64,000 nucleotides of DNA from Euonymus europaeus (Eukaryota; Streptophyta; Magnoliopsida; Celastrales; Celastraceae), in NCBI GenBank assembly GCA_963580455.1, contig OY756964.1, positions 20,744,001-20,808,000 of the forward strand, in the 5' to 3' direction. Position numbers and translations under genes: made by a program. The number at the start of each line of letters is the position of its first letter. Position 1 is the stretch's first letter. This document shows, one piece after another, positions 10,560 through 20,264 of this stretch. The notes beneath the pieces were generated by a model. That model was not told where the DNA came from. It saw only the letters and a program-made list of their open reading frames with translations, and made no database searches.

Positions 10560-11580
10560 CCCTCTATTATTTTTCAGAGAAAGCAAATTGCGTTTCCTGG
10601 ACAAGCATCTAGGTTGCGTAAAACACCAAGGGAGAAGTCAGGATTCGCCTGGTCTCTACTGGTAGGTAATTCGATTTTCAAATAATTCTTGTTTCGTTCA
10701 CTTTGCGTTTGTTCGAAATGTGGGTGAATTTGACAATAATTAAAATGTCTAGGTCTGATTCTCACAAAATCACACTAAAACCTGTGAATTTCTCGAAAAT
10801 TTGGTGGTTTCCCACTGTAAAACCGTTTTTGAGGATTCATGGAGTTAGTGATGTAACTAGCATTTTAGGTATTACCTGATATTCGAAGAACCATACCGTC
10901 AGAAATGGAGGAAGAGGAAGCTATCTTGAGGTGCGGTAGTAGTGGTTAGCTAGATATTCAAGCAGTCAGCCAACGTTGATTTTAGAAGAAACCCTATTTT
11001 CCGTAGAATTCAAGGAGGCAAGGAAGATCCCGAAATCATATTGGTAGTTATGAGCCGAAAAACAGATACAAGTGACAAATGAAACTTGATTTTAGGACAA
11101 AAACAGGTTATTTAACCATGATTTTGTGAGAAAGAGTGTGTTGTATTATATACATCAGTAATCCCAGTAACTTGTATTTCAGGATTCTTTTCAAGCTTCT
11201 CCTTGCCCTTGGCAATTACGCAGCAAAAATTAAAGATGGCCTTGTTTTGCTTGATGTTATTCTTTACCTGTATCCGCCAGCGTGCTTAATTTGCACTATG
11301 ATTATTATATGCTACTTGTCTAAATTTAACAAAACTGCAGTCTGCTGAATCTGTTGTGGTTTTAAAATCCACACTTTTCGGTTTAATGTGAAGGTAGCTT
11401 GCTATTTTCCTAATCATTGTTTCATATAGTATCAGACAATTGTGAATTGGGATGTGATCAGCTTTGCCAACAATATGCTGCAGGATTATCACAGAGCGTT
11501 GTTGATTCATCCTCAGAGCAAAGTTTGAAAAGAAGTTTCAGTCTCCATGACTGGTATGTAATAATGACCATCTGCTTGTT
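10560..11580 (+). other. exon-like sequence, unidentified
   Basis: Several pieces look like exons of a plus-strand gene: an ATG-led acidic peptide (MEEEEAILR) at about 10904-10930 followed by a possible GT donor, and a segment at about 11430-11550 ending in CATGACTG/GTATGT, a good donor. In one frame this segment reads TIVNWDVISFANNMLQDYHR before a stop. The pieces do not join into one continuous frame, and I recognise no family. It may be a decayed gene, an untranslated transcript or chance. Confidence 0.2.
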
Positions 11581-12852
11581 TGCTTTATGCTTCTCTTAGG
11601 GAGGTTGTAAATTGTAATTAGCAGTTCTTTTGATGCTTATAACAGCATATGGAGCTTCAAGTCATCTTTCTAATTGTTCCATCCTTTATAAATTCAAGAT
11701 TCTGAACTATTGCCGGTGCTTTTGCTCTGTTCTATAAATCATCCAAACATTTAGCTATTGATTCCTTTTAATTGGCCTGTAGTTTGTAGTGAAAAATTTA
11801 GACGGGTGATCTTCATGGTCCTAGAAAATGTGTGGTTTGAGATTGATGAGTTTGAAGTCGAAATAGTTTACCTGTAAATTAAATATGCTTAAATGTGAAA
11901 TTAAAATGTTATTTGTTTGGACTTCTGAGTTTTTAATTGACCACGGCAATTACTGCCAATGACAGTGCTACTTGTCTAAATTCGGATTAGATTGATCCCT
12001 AGTCTCTTGCTGAAATCGAATGAAGATTTTGTTCGAATTCTTTCTACGGAAGGGAATCACTTTCTAAACTAATTCCTTCTATTCTTCAAAATCTGCCTTT
12101 TTGCATAATTTATGCTCCCTCAAAAGTGTTTGGCTCTTGCGAGTGAAAGTTGATATAGACATGGCTAATGGTTTCAATCATCATTGAGAAGCCTCCAGGA
12201 TCCTTAGTCCTAACTCCTAAAAGGTCTTGAGATGAATTAGGGGAGGCTTCATTATTTCATTGCCTTCACCCATACTTTCGGAATCCGCAGGTTCAGTTAG
12301 GGCAGCCTGGTATCCACAAGTCATGATGATTCTTGTAGAAAGTTGCAGTTGCTAGTACAATAGAGATCCCTTTGTTGGTAGCTCGTTAAGGTGAAGTTGC
12401 AAAGAATTTGCAGTATTCTGGTATTTGTGACTGGGACTCCCACAACATTATCAAATTATATTAGTATCTAAGAAAGCTCTCAAAAATCAGATCATGCCTA
12501 GAGTCCATATCACGTCGTTGACTTGTTAGACCATATGAATCAATCAATTGACAGAAATGCATTAACTATTGGTAGTATGATTGAAGAATGGTTTATTTTT
12601 ACAATTAATGTCAGTGGTCCAATATTTAAACTAATTAAATAGGACGTTATGAATCTTAATCTTATCTCATTGTGGAATTTCAAGCTAGCCATGAATGTTA
12701 AAATAATAGACGAACAAATGATTCCTCCAATTCCCTCAACAAATTTGAACTGTTTATGTTCTTGTAAAAAAGGGGTTATTCAACACAATTTAATTAGAAC
12801 TTGGCTTGTAAATGAATACTGGGCAAGTAAATAAGTAAAATTCTTATGCTCA

Positions 12853-15126
12853 TCACTCACTCATATCTGAGCTTAGTCTTGTAGCCACTATAGGACTTTT
12901 CACCACATGTTTGCCTCCAACTTCTTCCCAGCTGAGAAAACCAAAAACCAGGACTTGTTTGATCAATCTTGGACCTTCAATGCTCAACTTGTAACTCTGC
13001 TTCTCATTCTTCTCCTTGAACACCAACTTGTCTGGTGTGACGCTGACATTAAGCCCCTGCAAGGCCGGGACCTTACCAATGTAGGTAGACATAGCCTCAC
13101 CAACATTTGTCACTGTTCTGTGAAATTCTTGCACAATTCTCTTGTTTGAATTGGAGTCGTCTACATTGAAATAGGCAATAAAAGAAGGGTAATTGAGATC
13201 CAATGATGGCGTAGAACAATTAGTTGATGACTTTGTGATGGCCTGGATTTGTTTTTCTGTGAAGTTCAATCCACAAAGAAGATTCACATATTCATTTGCT
13301 TTCAGGTCATAAATGAGCCCAGGGTCTAGTGCCTTGTTTGGATTGACTTGACCGGCACCCATGTCAATAGGAGTTGCTCTAATGAAATCATAGCCAGCGT
13401 CGGTGATTGGACTCTGAGTGTTGTCCACAATATCAGCAGTTGTCATCATAGCAGACCTTATGGCGGCAGGGCTCCATTCAGGGTGCGCTGCCTTCAAAAG
13501 CGCCCCAACTCCTGCTGCGTGTGGACATGCCATTGATGTACCTGACAATAAATTGAAATTGGTGGGTTTCGAATTGACTGGAATGTTTGAAGGCCACGCA
13601 GCCAAGACCATGACACCAGGAGCCAAGATATCAGGCTTTGATACAAATGGGCAACTTCGTGATGGTCCTCTAGAGCTGGACTCAGCAACAATTGGTGCTG
13701 GTTTGGTACCAAGATGTGTAATTCTGAATTCCATGCTTGCTTTTGTTCCTTTGTTCCTCTTGATGTAGTTTTTGATTGTTTCACCTTCTCTTGGTTTCAC
13801 AAATATGGCAGGAAATGAGCTTCGCATGAAGAATCTCAAGTCTGTGACATTGGTTATGAAAATACCTCCTGTGACATTGGCATCCCTTACGTTATTGACT
13901 TGGTTTTGCAGAGTGTTTTTCTTGTCTTCACACACAACGATCTTGTCCCCAATTTGGTTCAGCTTTGCTGAGTCTTTGCACTGATTCATGAAGACTATTG
14001 GATATTGGGTTGAAGAATAATTCCCAGCATATAGAGCAGATCCAGAGATTTTAATTCCATTTCCAAGAGCCAAAACCGCACCGAATTCCCGGTCAATTGT
14101 CCCAGAAGCGACAGTTAGCACCCAAGGTATGGCATTGTGGATGGTCTTGAGGGATGATCCATCATTTCCTGCGGAGGCAGCCACAAATATGCCTTTCTCT
14201 ATTGCTGCAAATGTAGCCAAAGCAATTGGGTCCTCGTATAATTGAACCATGTCCAGCCCAAACGACAACGACAATACATCTACGCCGTCGGTAATTGCTT
14301 GTTCAATTCCAGCAATGTAATCAGAAGTTGCGGAACCTTCACTCCACATAATTTTGTACATAGCCAAATGTGCACGAGGAGCCACACCAGTGGCCGTTCC
14401 CGGTGCATAGCCAAAGTAGGAAGCATTCTTCACATAGTTCCCGGCTGCGGTGGAGGCAACGTGGGTGCCATGTCCGTCGGTATCGCGAGTGGAGTTCATG
14501 GAGATAGTGTCATTTTCTGGTAGACTCGCAAGTAGACCTCTGTTGAAGGAACGAGCTCCGATTAATTTCTTGTTGCACATTGAAGAGTTGAATTGGGTAC
14601 CACTCTCACATGTTCCTTTCCATCTTAGTGGGATTTCACCCATCCCTTCATCATCAAAGCTCTCACTTTCCGGCCAAATCCCACTGTCCACAACACCAAT
14701 AATGACATCCTGGCTGTAATTCGACACCGGCCATGCCCCAAAAATAGGATTCAGGCCGAGGAATTGGGTTGTGTGAGTTGTATCCATCTTGAGGGGCAAG
14801 TCCTTGATACAAGAAATGTAGCCAGGAGTGGCTTTCAATGCCTGGAGCTCAGTAGGGGAGAGACGTGCACTAAAACCATTCATAACATGGTTATAAGTAT
14901 AAATGAGTTTAGATGAAGCTGGGCTTATGGCGGTGGTGGCAGGGTCGTCGGATACGGTGGCAAGAGTGGATAGATACCAATTGTGGTGGCCGGAGAATGC
15001 CATAGGCATGGCTGAAGGGTCCATGTAGACGATATAGTTTTCTGATTGTGCTAATAAGGATGTGAATTGTGTTATTGTGACTATGGAGAGGCACAAAATA
15101 TGCAAGAGAACTTCGGGAGGAGTCAT
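12853..15126 (-). CDS. secreted subtilisin-like protease (SBT1-type subtilase), paralogue B
   Basis: This is a 757-residue intronless subtilase, co-oriented with subtilase A. It has a signal peptide (MTPPEVLLHILCLSIVTITQ), an I9 prodomain (about 30-115) and a catalytic domain with Asp147 (VVDSGIWPES), His219 (GHGTHVAS), Asn321 (SAGNDGS) and Ser531 (SGTSMACPH), then a fibronectin-III-like tail. It aligns with paralogue A without gaps for about the first 515 residues; the first length difference is five residues shorter just before the catalytic Ser. The open frame runs 61 codons upstream of 15126, but a TATA motif at 15184-15190 and the signal peptide support this start. The active site looks intact. 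Substrate is unknown; it may differ from paralogue A in expression or specificity. Confidence 0.95.
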   Translation of the reverse strand: MTPPEVLLHILCLSIVTITQFTSLLAQSENYIVYMDPSAMPMAFSGHHNWYLSTLATVSDDPATTAISPASSKLIYTYNHVMNGFSARLSPTELQALKATPGYISCIKDLPLKMDTTHTTQFLGLNPIFGAWPVSNYSQDVIIGVVDSGIWPESESFDDEGMGEIPLRWKGTCESGTQFNSSMCNKKLIGARSFNRGLLASLPENDTISMNSTRDTDGHGTHVASTAAGNYVKNASYFGYAPGTATGVAPRAHLAMYKIMWSEGSATSDYIAGIEQAITDGVDVLSLSFGLDMVQLYEDPIALATFAAIEKGIFVAASAGNDGSSLKTIHNAIPWVLTVASGTIDREFGAVLALGNGIKISGSALYAGNYSSTQYPIVFMNQCKDSAKLNQIGDKIVVCEDKKNTLQNQVNNVRDANVTGGIFITNVTDLRFFMRSSFPAIFVKPREGETIKNYIKRNKGTKASMEFRITHLGTKPAPIVAESSSRGPSRSCPFVSKPDILAPGVMVLAAWPSNIPVNSKPTNFNLLSGTSMACPHAAGVGALLKAAHPEWSPAAIRSAMMTTADIVDNTQSPITDAGYDFIRATPIDMGAGQVNPNKALDPGLIYDLKANEYVNLLCGLNFTEKQIQAITKSSTNCSTPSLDLNYPSFIAYFNVDDSNSNKRIVQEFHRTVTNVGEAMSTYIGKVPALQGLNVSVTPDKLVFKEKNEKQSYKLSIEGPRLIKQVLVFGFLSWEEVGGKHVVKSPIVATRLSSDMSE

Positions 15127-15183
15127 AATTGAAGAGGAGTGGATGGAAGGCAGAACTTGTGAACAGAGACTGAAATCGGTGTG

Positions 15184-15190
15184 ATTTATA
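15184..15190 (-). promoter_or_regulatory. TATA box of subtilase B
   Basis: TATAAAT on the minus strand, 58 bp before the ATG at 15126, in a position similar to the TATA box of the paralogue. Confidence 0.65.
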
Positions 15191-15724
15191 CAGAGCTTGA
15201 GCTTGAGAAGCATAGGACCTTCTATTAAATTATTCACTGGTATACTTTTCCATGTTAGTGTACATGAACTTGCGTGCGTTGGACAAGTCTGACTAGAACT
15301 AGCTGTCATTTCATGTCATACACTAATACCCGACTCCACAGTCCAATTATTATAAAAAACAGCTAAAAATGTTAAGAATTCTAATATTTTTCACTAGATC
15401 ATAATTTATATGAAAGACTGTGTGTATCTGTCCTAACATTTTAAATAATTAAGACACGGTGTTGGATGGCCACGTGATATATGACAATCAATTCTTCTTT
15501 TTCCATTTCCTTTCAAATAATTTCCATTAATGAATTGGTCCTTGACAAATTTGTGATGCAACACATAAATGAACCATTCTTTTATTTTACAGTTCCTCTA
15601 TTCAAAAACACCGCACATCATCAGATTCTCTAAAATATTTAAATTATGTTGGTCATGCTATGAGCTAATAATTATGTTCTTCAATGATTAATTTAGATAA
15701 TCTTAAATCATTAGTATTTGGTAA

Positions 15725-16092
15725 GAGCATTTGCAACGAGACTCTTGTACTAAATAATATATGAAAATATATATTTTTATTGATGTGATTGTATTGAAAT
15801 ATATATTTGGTGATGTAGATGAATATGTGACTTATTTTTGTAAAATATGTGAAATCTAATATTGATTACGGTATAATTTTTTGGAGAATGGATGAAAGAC
15901 GCTTGACATTTATATGTTTTCTTAATGAAAAAAGAGAAAAATGTATAAGAAATTATTTTTTAATGATGTGACTGTATGAAAAGACATATTTTGATGATGT
16001 AAATGAGTATGTTGTTTGATTTGCTATATAATAAATGTGAATCCAATTGAAAAAATAAAAATTTTAAGAGTATGTTACGAATGGAGTTGCTC
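15725..16092. mobile_element. MITE with GAGCA termini (Tourist-like?)
   Basis: This 368-bp AT-rich element starts GAGCATTTGCAACGAGAC and ends, on the minus strand, GAGCAACTCCATTCG, giving short imperfect inverted ends. It is flanked by TAA on the left and TAT on the right, near a TWA-type target site. A duplicated motif, GATGTARATGARTATG, occurs in both halves (about 15815 and 15998). Most of its sequence recurs at 29912-30200, next to a Harbinger transposase relic. There is no coding capacity. Confidence 0.65.
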
Positions 16093-16130
16093 TATAAAAG
16101 AGATAATTTAGTCGAGTAAAACCATCGCTT

Positions 16131-16400
16131 TTAGGCTATGTTTGACATGAGGGTTGAGAGGGGCTGAAACTTGGGAGGTGTTGCGTTGGGAGGTGTTGGG
16201 TTGAAAGAAAATTTTAAAAATAAACATTTGCTTGGTATTTATGAGGATTGAACGGTATTGAAAGGGTTTATGTGAGTGAATATCTCTCAATGTCTCATTT
16301 AAAGGGGTTGATAAAAATGAGTATTGTGAAGAGTTCATAAATCACTTAGAACACCTCGAATCGTTCATACCAAATAAAAATTTTAAAAAATTCGATCCCA
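16131..16400. repeat. MITE-like repeat, right end missing
   Basis: It begins TTA then GGCTATGTTTGACATGAGGG, like the left ends of the elements at 19047 and 16905, and carries a TTCATAAATCACTTAGAACA-type segment that resembles part of the 19047 element. No matching right terminus is visible before about 16400, so it appears truncated. Confidence 0.35.
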
Positions 16401-16756
16401 AGTAATGTGATGACTGATGAGTCATCCATCGTTTTTTTTTAAAAAAAAAATCTTTGGTACTCAAGGAAAAACGAAATATGCCACCACACGAACTAAAAGT
16501 TGCACACGTTTTCAAATTTGCTTGTAAAAAGCGGAGGTCGACTTTTGACTTTTGAGGCAGAAGATAACTATATATCACATCAGGCACAATTAATATATAA
16601 TATTTTGTCATGTCGCTTATAATATATATATATATATATTGTCGTGTATGCCGGTGTGCGGTGTTCTTATCATAAATCACTTGGTGGATAACCTCCTCTG
16701 AAACCAAACCTATGGATTAGGGATTAGAATTGATAAGATTATCCCGCCATTAAAAT

Positions 16757-17643
16757 TGTTGGAGGAGATGTTAACCATGTGGGTTTTGTTTTATGCACAT
16801 GGGTTCAAAGAACGTGGTTTTTTGAGCTATGATGCATTGGTGTGTGCATCTACAAGAACCTCTTGGAGTTTCCAATGTATTTAAATTGATGAGTGGATTT
16901 CTAAAACTCTGTTTGGAAAGGGGAGAAATGAGGTGAAAAAAGAGGGTAAAATGAGAGGATTTTTAAGAAGTCATGTTTTGGGGGAGAGTGAAATTATATG
17001 GAAAACTTTCGGGGAGAAAGTTCTGGGGACCACCGTTTTTTATCCAAATTTTTTAGATATGATGGGTCCATATAGCTTTTACTTTTTTACTATGCTTAAG
17101 ATAAAATGGTTAATATTATTTTAACTCACAAAAAATCACTTTTCTTTCATCTATTTTTAACGATGCAAACAAGAATATGTAAAATTATTTTTCACTCCCA
17201 TCCCTTATATTTTTAATCCCCTTAAATTTCTTTTTCCTCCACCCCTCTCAAACAAGGCTAAAGGTCCTCACCTACACCTATATAAGGAGGAGGTATTTGC
17301 CTCATTTGAGAGATATTGAGCAACAACAAATCCACCAAGAAAGTGTGAGTTCTTCTTGTGTAAGAGAAAAGTAGTGTGAGATTCTTTGTGAAAAGAGTGA
17401 AATACTCTTGAGTGAATCAAAGAGAGTTGTTATCCACTTGTGAGTGAGATTGTACTTGTAATCTCATTACTCATAGTAAAAGAATTTTGGAGTTGTCTGA
17501 GGACGTAGGCACATTATTGAATCTCGTTAATTTTTTGGTGTTTTTTGTTTCTCTTCTTATTTCTGTTTAGCTTAATTCATTTTGTGGGTGGGAAAAGTTT
17601 GATCCTTGGGATATTATCATCAGTTTATCCATCTTTCCCAACA
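16757..17643 (+). mobile_element. Copia-type LTR (solo or truncated), split by a MITE
   Basis: It starts TGTTGG and ends CCAACA, a perfect 6-bp terminal inverted repeat with TG..CA ends. Inside are a TATA-like motif (CTATATAAGG, about 17278), a long AG-rich leader and a segment GGACGTAGGCACATT near 17500 that resembles the R-U5 of plant Copia (Tork-like) LTRs. Without the nested MITE the LTR would be about 530 bp. Flanking 5-mers (AAAAT and AGAAG) do not match, and no gag-pol follows, so it is decayed or one side of a lost element. Confidence 0.55.
16905..17258. mobile_element. MITE nested in the Copia-type LTR
   Basis: This 354-bp element is flanked by TAA at 16902-16904 and 17259-17261. 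The left end reads AACTCTGTTTGGAAAGGGG and the right end, on the minus strand, GCCTTGTTTGAGAGGGG: an imperfect inverted pair typical of Tourist/PIF-like MITEs. It lies between the U3-like left half and the TATA-like region of the LTR. A 63-codon frame within it is not a gene. Confidence 0.6.
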
Positions 17644-19046
17644 AGAAGATTATGAATTCGGCTCTCATTTAGAGTAATATTGTGTTATTTTATGAGATCA
17701 AACATAAAGATGAATGTAGTTAAATGCAGGTCTCAACGATACAGTAATAACAAAGTACATTACTACATTACGATACAGTTAAAATTAACTACATTACTAA
17801 TACAGTAAACCCTCTCTATAATGATCCTCATATAGGAACAACCTTCATATAGTCATAAAAAATTTGGATCTCAACTTAAACTATTAAGTTGTAACAACAT
17901 CTCTATTAAGTTATAACATCCTCATGGTAATAAAATTAGTTTGGATTGATAGACTATATAAAAATTTAGTGTATTTTATTTTTATTGTCGACTCAATAAA
18001 TAGTTTAAAGCCCTCCCACTTCATAAGAGATGGTCTTTTCTACCTGGCCCACCATTGACATTTTTACATAAGAAATACAAATGAGCCTTTGATCCAAACT
18101 TAATTAAGTCCACAAGACTTGGATATCATCTCACATCCATGATTTAGTTCCTTTATCAAGGTGTCGACAAGACAAGGAAAATCATAAGTGCTTTGTCTTA
18201 GTTTTTGTTCCATCCCATATAAATTTAATGTTTTTTTTTAAAATACTTATCAATAATTTTTTTTTGGAATATTTATATCTTACACGTAATGTCTAGCAAG
18301 TTAAACCAATTCTTGTCATTTATTTTCAATTTATTTTGTATATCTATGTACGTTCGACTATATAATTAAGTGATGATTTGTTTCATTACCTTATCATTAT
18401 TATTATTTATAAATAAAATAAATAATTAATAAATAAGCGGTTGAACCCTTAACCCTTCGGGCTAATCGGTTGAACCTTCAAAAAAAATGTCGCGAGTCGA
18501 CGCACGGTCGATTCTGATAACACTGGTTTCTACTGTCTCGTTAATCACCCTAACATCAAGCTGTCGATTACTTTAAATTGGCCTAGAGTTTCCAGTAAAA
18601 TTTTGAGAAGGATGGGCCCTGATCATGCATCCTGCCTACAGATTGGGTAATCTTTCCAATCTTTGCTTTTTATGGATGGTTGAGGCTCGAACTAGATAAT
18701 TCAGGATTATAAATCATGGAGGGAATACGTCTGCATCGATCTCCTTGCAACTCTCAGACTGACATTTTCGCCAGTGTTGCCGTCGGAAAACAGGCATGGA
18801 TTGGCAAGTGAGTAAATCTCTGCATCTTTTTGCACCAATGAATGCACTCGTACAACCTCATAATAGGCTTTATAGATAACATTGTCCCCTGAAACTAACA
18901 AGCATGCGCATGTCATTAGAAACAGTCGCGTTCTTTGTAGTTCGTCAGGGAATACATGAAGGCTTGACACCAAACCTAGAATGCATTTCGTCTAGACTTT
19001 TTCCCATAAATTATTTACAAACAAAACAGGCAACAACGGCCATTTA

Positions 19047-19203
19047 GGCTGAGCATTGGGGAGGGGTTGGGAGGAGTTGAGTTGAAAAAAAGGGTCATTA
19101 GAAAGGATTTAGAGCAATTCGTGAATCCAATTGAACACTTCAAAAAATTCACTCCAAGCAAAAGCTATTCGCGAACGCCTCCAGCACCTCCCCAAATATA
19201 GCC
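19047..19203. mobile_element. Tourist-like MITE with TTA target duplication
   Basis: This 157-bp element is flanked by TTA at 19044-19046 and 19204-19206. Its ends are GGCTGAGCATTGGGGAGG and, on the minus strand, GGCTATATTTGGGGAGG. The TTA duplication and GGC termini are the usual signature of PIF/Harbinger-derived MITEs. Confidence 0.7.
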
Positions 19204-19358
19204 TTAAACTCCACCCAAGAGTCCATGCAGTAAAAAGAAAAAACAAAGATTGGGCCCCAAAACGACTACAATGACGGACTAGTATACCGGGTCAAAGAAA
19301 CTATACAATTCAAAGACCCAAACCTTCCATGGGACATGGATGGGACAGAACGCGGGGC

Positions 19359-19538
19359 CAGTGAGCTCGAGATTTTAGAAGATCCAAGGTGATCGGGTGT
19401 TAACGAAATGGATAGACGAAATACGCACCTTGAAGCAATGGGGCAAGACAGTGAGCTCGAGATTTCAGAAGATCCAAGGTGGTCGGGTGTTAACGAAATG
19501 GATAAACGAAATACGCACCTTGAAGCGTGGGGACAGGA
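19359..19538. repeat. 90-bp direct duplication
   Basis: CAGTGAGCTCGAGATTT begins copies at 19359 and 19449. The two copies differ at only a few positions over roughly 80 bp, after which the right copy diverges. No gene is evident in it. Confidence 0.85.
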
Positions 19539-20264
19539 GTCGTCGCAGGCGAAACCACTATCAACCTAAGTCTCCGTCTTGCGAAATCGTAGCAGACGGC
19601 TCTCGAACGATTGTGTTTTGTCTCTGGCTTCATCACAACAACGCGTGTAAGTTTGGTGCGTGCAGACGTCGACGCAAATTTGACGACCAAACGGATGGGA
19701 CACATTTTTTTGGGGTTACGTTTAAACCCAACATTGAACGTGGGCCGCTGACGCGTAGTGTCTGGAGCTAGAAGATGACCGCACCTTGGAAATCTATAGC
19801 ACGTGACTTGCAGGACCCCCCCGAGTTCATGTTTATCCCCCAAAAGCAAACAATAAAAGTATCTGTCCTTAAAATCATGCATAATCCAGGAAACTATGAA
19901 CCATAAGGCTGCCTTTATGGACTATAATGCAGTCTTCCTTCATCGATCTTGTCGGCAAGAGATTAAGAGAACTATAAACATATGTTACTCACCAAACATA
20001 CAGAAAAGCATCAGTCACTAATGTTTCTTTCTTGATGGTATACAGAGCAACTATCTCGGGGAAGAAAAATTAGCAAATAAATGCAAAAACCACATAGCAA
20101 GTTAAACCTTTCCCTGCAAAGACAAAGGTATACAAAACACAGAACCAATGCTACAAAATCGATAAATAGAATGGATTCAGAATTACATTGATTACATTAG
20201 ATATACAGAAGAAGCGTGCAATGAACATCAAATAGTCTATTCACCTTAGATCAGGTTCACAGGG

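Larger units (their letters stand above)
8640..12852. other. intergenic between the two subtilases
   Basis: No complete gene is supported in these 4.2 kb. The stretch holds a SINE (9175-9315), a perfect 16-bp hairpin (9876-9918), a short (GA)n run near 10344 and exon-like but unidentified sequence at 10560-11580. The remainder is AT-rich. The promoter of subtilase A occupies the left end. Confidence 0.55.
15310..20264. other. intergenic, transposon-rich
   Basis: No intact gene was found in this 5-kb stretch. It contains a MITE (15725-16092), a truncated MITE-like repeat (16131-16400), a Copia-type LTR with a nested MITE (16757-17643), a small MITE (19047-19203) and a 90-bp duplication (19359-19538). 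Open frames at 18707-18973 and 19490-19882 (both minus, 88 and 130 codons) have no recognisable domain; they lack family similarity and context and are not called as genes. Confidence 0.6.

Noticed and set aside
12907..14719. Plus-strand open frames up to 116 codons
   Set aside because: They are antisense to the second subtilase and mirror those in the first.
18707..18973. 88-codon minus-strand frame
   Set aside because: The peptide looks protein-like, but no family, splice partners or conserved context could be recognised.
19490..19882. 130-codon minus frame and overlapping 124-codon plus frame
   Set aside because: Both run through a 90-bp duplication and GC-richer sequence; neither has a recognisable domain.
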